Part shown: piece by piece, positions 61,374-64,000 of the stretch
Layout: each line of letters begins with the position of its first letter
Position numbering within the stretch: the stretch's first letter is position 1
Assembly (NCBI GenBank): GCA_937921935.1
Contig: CAKZWQ010000045.1
Span: 1-64,000 of the forward strand
Length of the DNA stretch: 64,000 nt
Direction: 5' to 3'
Source: an uncultured Gammaproteobacteria bacterium
GTDB lineage: Bacteria; Pseudomonadota; Gammaproteobacteria; Steroidobacterales; GCA-2729495
Translations under genes and position numbers: made by a program
The notes under the pieces: generated by a model
What the model was told of the DNA's origin: nothing
Database searches by the model: none
Seen by the model: the letters and a program-made list of their open reading frames with translations, nothing else

Positions 61374-61394
61374 TTGATATTTTTCCTATATCAA
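61374..61394. promoter_or_regulatory. LysR-type operator in the divergent promoter region
   Basis: A perfect inverted repeat TTGATAT-N7-ATATCAA of the T-N11-A class lies 16 bases before the lysR start and about 70 bases from the divergent operon start. A related half-site (CTATATGAATT) follows at 61406-61416. This is the usual arrangement for a LysR protein that controls itself and the divergent operon. Confidence 0.7.
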
Positions 61395-61409
61395 TTAGAT
61401 TTTTTCTAT

Positions 61410-62369
61410 ATGAATTACCGGCATCTGCAGTTCTTCGCCAAGGTCGTCGAGCAAGGCTCCATCAAAGCCGCTGCCGGTTTGCTGGGCGTCGCACAGCCCA
61501 CGGTCAGCAGTGCCATCAGTAAGCTGGAGGTCGAGTTCGGCGCGCGCTTGCTGGATCGCCGTCGCGACGGCAGTGCGCCGACTATCTATGGTCAGGCCGT
61601 TTACGACAGCGCCACCACCATGGCCAGCGTGGTGCAGAACACCCACGATAAAATCGCCGACCTCAAGGACCCGGGCCGCGGACACGTGCGCATCGGCACT
61701 GGTCCTTCGGTGGCCATTAGCCAGGTGTCCATGTCTCTGGCCCAGCTCGCTGACCGGTATCCGGACCTGCGCATCAGCCACGTGAATCGCAACACCTTTG
61801 AAACCCTGGAGCAGCTGCTGATTGTCGATGACATCGACGTGGCCCTGTGCCATGTGCCGGAACGCTGGTTACCCAAAACCCTGGACTGGCAACTGATTAC
61901 GCCCAATCCCATTGTGGCCGTCGCAGCGACGACTCATTTTCCGCCGTCGGCCAATTCCCTGCCGACCGGCAGCATGTTGTCGGACTTTCGCTGGATCACT
62001 CCCCACGATGATGAGATCAGACCACCTCGGGGAGTCACAGTGTCTCGCTACGCCCGCCAGTTCGGACCACCCATTAACGTCGTGGCGGAAGACCTGGAAC
62101 TGATCAAGCGCATGACTCTGACCACGAAAAGTATCGGCTTTTTGCCCATGCATATGGTTCAGGACGAGCTGGCGTCAGGGCAGATGGTTGAACTGACCCT
62201 GGGCAGCAGCATGACCACGCGACCCATCTATGCCCTGACGCGAAAAAGCAGCGAAATGCCGCCCGCCATCGGCGAATTGCTCCGGGCCGCCCAGCGTGTT
62301 TTCGCCCCGCCCGATCAAGTTGCCCGGGCCCATCGGACCGTCGATCTGGTGCCACCACCGGAGGCCTGA
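61410..62369 (+). CDS. LysR family transcriptional regulator
   Basis: This 319-residue protein has an N-terminal winged helix-turn-helix (HLQFFAKVVEQGSIKAAAGLLGVAQPTVSSAISKLEVEFGARLLDRRRDG) and a substrate-binding domain from about residue 90 (GHVRIGTGPSVAISQVS). It probably binds the operator immediately upstream and senses an intermediate of the pathway. Start is the ATG at 61410, at which family similarity begins. Confidence 0.92.
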   Translation: MNYRHLQFFAKVVEQGSIKAAAGLLGVAQPTVSSAISKLEVEFGARLLDRRRDGSAPTIYGQAVYDSATTMASVVQNTHDKIADLKDPGRGHVRIGTGPSVAISQVSMSLAQLADRYPDLRISHVNRNTFETLEQLLIVDDIDVALCHVPERWLPKTLDWQLITPNPIVAVAATTHFPPSANSLPTGSMLSDFRWITPHDDEIRPPRGVTVSRYARQFGPPINVVAEDLELIKRMTLTTKSIGFLPMHMVQDELASGQMVELTLGSSMTTRPIYALTRKSSEMPPAIGELLRAAQRVFAPPDQVARAHRTVDLVPPPEA

Positions 62370-62477
62370 CGGTCGCCGGCGCGCGACGTGCCCCGGGCCC
62401 GCCGCAGTAGTAAAGTAACCATTAATAACAGGGCCCACAGCCTGGAGCCCCGAATAACAATAAGGGAGGAACAGACC

Positions 62478-63620
62478 ATGTTCATGAACTTCTGGTACCC
62501 GGCTGAAGACAGCGAGAGCGTTACCAATAAGCCCCTGAAGGTGAATATGCTCGGTCTGCCGTTCGTGCTGTGGCGGGACGAAGCCGGTAAAGCCCACTGT
62601 GTATCCAACACCTGCTCTCACCGGGGCGGTTCCATCGGTGACGGCAAGGTCGTCGGCAACTGTGTGCAGTGTCCTTATCACGGCTGGCTGTTCAACGGCG
62701 ACGGCGAGTGCGAACGCATCCCGTCCCTGGGCCCCATCGAGAAAATCCCGCCGCGGTCGCGCATCGATGCCTACCCGGTGGAAGAACGTTACGGCCTGAT
62801 CTTCGTGTTCCTCGGCGACCTGCCCGAGGCTGAAAGACCCACCATCCTGCCCATCGACGAATACGACGATGAGAACTGGCGGGTGCTGCGCATGCGCTAT
62901 ACCTGGAAGGCCAATTACGTGCGGCTGGTAGAGAACCAGTCCGACCCCTCCCACGTGGAGTACGTGCACGGGGGCATGGGCATGGCCGGTGAAAACACCG
63001 ATTACCAGGTGCCGAAGTTCAAGATCGACGAGACGGACTGGGGCGCGGGCACCATGACGGTGTTTGAATCGCCCGGCTCGCCGGATCATGAAGTGGGCGC
63101 CGTCTCCACGAAGGGCCGCTCCGATGCCGGCTCGGGCTTTCACGGCATTTCCATGACCTGGACGCGTATCCGCTTCAATCCCCAGGGCGACGGCATGAAC
63201 ATGTACATTTATTCCGTGCCCCGCAACGAGCTGGAACTGGAAATTTTCCTGATCAACACCCGCAACTGCCGGCTGGATCCGGATCTGGACAAAAACTTCT
63301 TAAGTCGCATGGGTGTGGCCGTGGAAGAAGACCGCATCGTGGTAGAAAAACTGGAGCCGGCCATCCCGTCCAAGGACACCATCGGCGAGTTCATCATCCC
63401 GGCCGACGACGTGCTGATGCGCTACCGTGACCGGCTGAAGGATTACGAGGCCCGCGGCTGGCGGCTGGACCTGGCCGAAATGGCGAAGCATGAACACCGC
63501 ATGGTCTACGCTATCCCCAGCCCGGCGCGACGCGAACACCCGGACGACTGGGCCGTGACCGAAGCACCGCGGACCCAGGCACCCATCACAGATAACAACA
63601 CCATAAGGAACCAGGCATGA
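62478..63620 (+). CDS. Rieske-type oxygenase, alpha subunit (paralogue)
   Basis: This 380-residue protein has Rieske ligands Cys46/His48 (TCSHRGG) and Cys65/His68 (CPYHGW), with catalytic-domain residues in ENQSDPSHVEYVH (Asp156, His159, His164). Spacing is identical to 49559-50617, and both end with AIPSPARREH. It is probably a monooxygenase or O-demethylase of aromatic substrates. GGGAGGA precedes the ATG. It overlaps the downstream NAD(P)-binding gene by ATGA, so the two are translated together. Confidence 0.92.
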   Translation: MFMNFWYPAEDSESVTNKPLKVNMLGLPFVLWRDEAGKAHCVSNTCSHRGGSIGDGKVVGNCVQCPYHGWLFNGDGECERIPSLGPIEKIPPRSRIDAYPVEERYGLIFVFLGDLPEAERPTILPIDEYDDENWRVLRMRYTWKANYVRLVENQSDPSHVEYVHGGMGMAGENTDYQVPKFKIDETDWGAGTMTVFESPGSPDHEVGAVSTKGRSDAGSGFHGISMTWTRIRFNPQGDGMNMYIYSVPRNELELEIFLINTRNCRLDPDLDKNFLSRMGVAVEEDRIVVEKLEPAIPSKDTIGEFIIPADDVLMRYRDRLKDYEARGWRLDLAEMAKHEHRMVYAIPSPARREHPDDWAVTEAPRTQAPITDNNTIRNQA

Positions 63621-64000
63621 GCGACGGCATTCTGTTATTCGGCGGTACCCAGCGAACCGGCCTGGAGGTGGCAAAACTGCTCACCGGCCGCGGCGAAAAG
63701 CTGACGGCCTTTGTGCGCCCGACCTCCGATCTGTCCGGGCTACAAGGACTGGATCTTGAACGGGTGACCGGCGACGCCATCGAAGCCGATGACGTGGAGA
63801 AAGCCTTTGCCAGTGGTCAGTTTCGCGCCGTCATCAGCACCATTGGCGGCAGTCGCGGCGAACCGCGCCGGCCGGATGTGGATTCCACCCGCAACATCGT
63901 GGACTCCGCCCAGCGCCACGGCGTCACTCGCGTGCTGCTTGTCACGGCCGTGGGTGCCGGCGACAGTCGCGACGTGCTAACCGAGCACGCCTGGAAATTC
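63617..64000 (+). CDS. NAD(P)-binding protein (NmrA-like), 3' end outside window
   Basis: The 128 visible residues contain a Rossmann core beginning ILLFGGTQRTGLEVAKLL, then FVRPTSD, VTGDAIEADDV, VISTIGGS and VLLVTAVGAGDS. It is a soluble paralogue of the anchored protein at 16024-16812. It probably supplies a redox step after, or in support of, the Rieske enzyme. It is coupled to the upstream gene by ATGA. Confidence 0.85.
   Translation, partial: MSDGILLFGGTQRTGLEVAKLLTGRGEKLTAFVRPTSDLSGLQGLDLERVTGDAIEADDVEKAFASGQFRAVISTIGGSRGEPRRPDVDSTRNIVDSAQRHGVTRVLLVTAVGAGDSRDVLTEHAWKF

Overview
The window looks like a piece of a Gram-negative, aerobic, free-living gammaproteobacterial chromosome. The reasons are a PBP1b followed by a TPR lipoprotein, a YbiT-type ABC-F ATPase, DUF5062 and DUF1059 proteins, a TonB-dependent receptor, lipobox lipoproteins, Tat signals and several c-type cytochromes. 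Base composition is moderately GC-rich throughout. A marine or environmental lineage is my inference from the gene mix (sulfatase, TonB receptor, Rieske oxygenases, many cytochromes); no rRNA or tRNA gene is present to place it firmly.

Layout. 1-15.9 kb is mostly housekeeping and stress: a Tat-exported Csp-like copper storage protein (partial), cold shock protein, FKBP isomerase, YbiT, a DUF3313-like protein, an arylsulfatase, a truncated ZIP transporter remnant, a GGDEF/EAL protein paired with a substrate-binding lipoprotein, a PPOX-fold protein, a Ca2+/Na+ antiporter, and a YeiH/DUF6356 pair divergent from an Lrp regulator. 16.0-24.5 kb is a minus-strand run of mostly exported or membrane proteins: NAD(P)-binding protein, beta-propeller, a cytochrome c fused to a GLUG-repeat domain, a Tat-exported SnoaL-like protein, a 7-TM protein, a lipoprotein cytochrome c, an AlbA_2/Schlafen-like protein and a diheme cytochrome c. 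24.8-31.8 kb holds the glutathione-dependent formaldehyde pathway (frmA, fghA), ilvA, a CIA30-like protein, NnrU and an alpha/beta hydrolase. 32.0-45.6 kb holds a DUF389 protein beside a CASTOR/POLLUX-type channel, a PAS/GAF hybrid kinase with a single-domain response regulator, an NlpC/P60 lipoprotein, mrcB with its TPR partner, a DoxX-like protein, a FieF-type cation exporter and an MFS transporter.

45.8-50.7 kb is a minus-strand series of unrelated small genes (DUF5062, DUF1059, CPBP protease homologue, SnoaL, diheme cytochrome, Rieske oxygenase). Five of its intergenic gaps carry the same 16-base motif (TAACCAGTGCAAGCAG and variants), four of them 3' of a gene, so a chromosomal integron-like cassette array is possible. 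It begins next to the 3' scrap of a second cation-exporter gene.

53.5-64.0 kb is a compact catabolic divergon. One side is a tightly spaced six-gene operon: two exported SnoaL-like proteins, a TonB receptor and a three-subunit molybdenum hydroxylase. The other side is LysR, then a Rieske oxygenase and an NAD(P)-binding protein. A perfect LysR-type operator lies in the gap. The FAD subunit of the Mo enzyme carries the extra cysteines (123, 139, 147, 156) with the spacing of the additional [4Fe-4S] cluster of 4-hydroxybenzoyl-CoA reductase. The families in this divergon (SnoaL-like, Rieske, NAD(P)-binding) recur at 16-24 and 48-51 kb, so the window probably encodes parts of one aromatic or polycyclic catabolic network whose substrate I cannot name. 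Several families of short inverted repeats (GGGGTCRGACCGATTTAGC type and GGGTGCGCTCCGCGCACC type) lie between genes.
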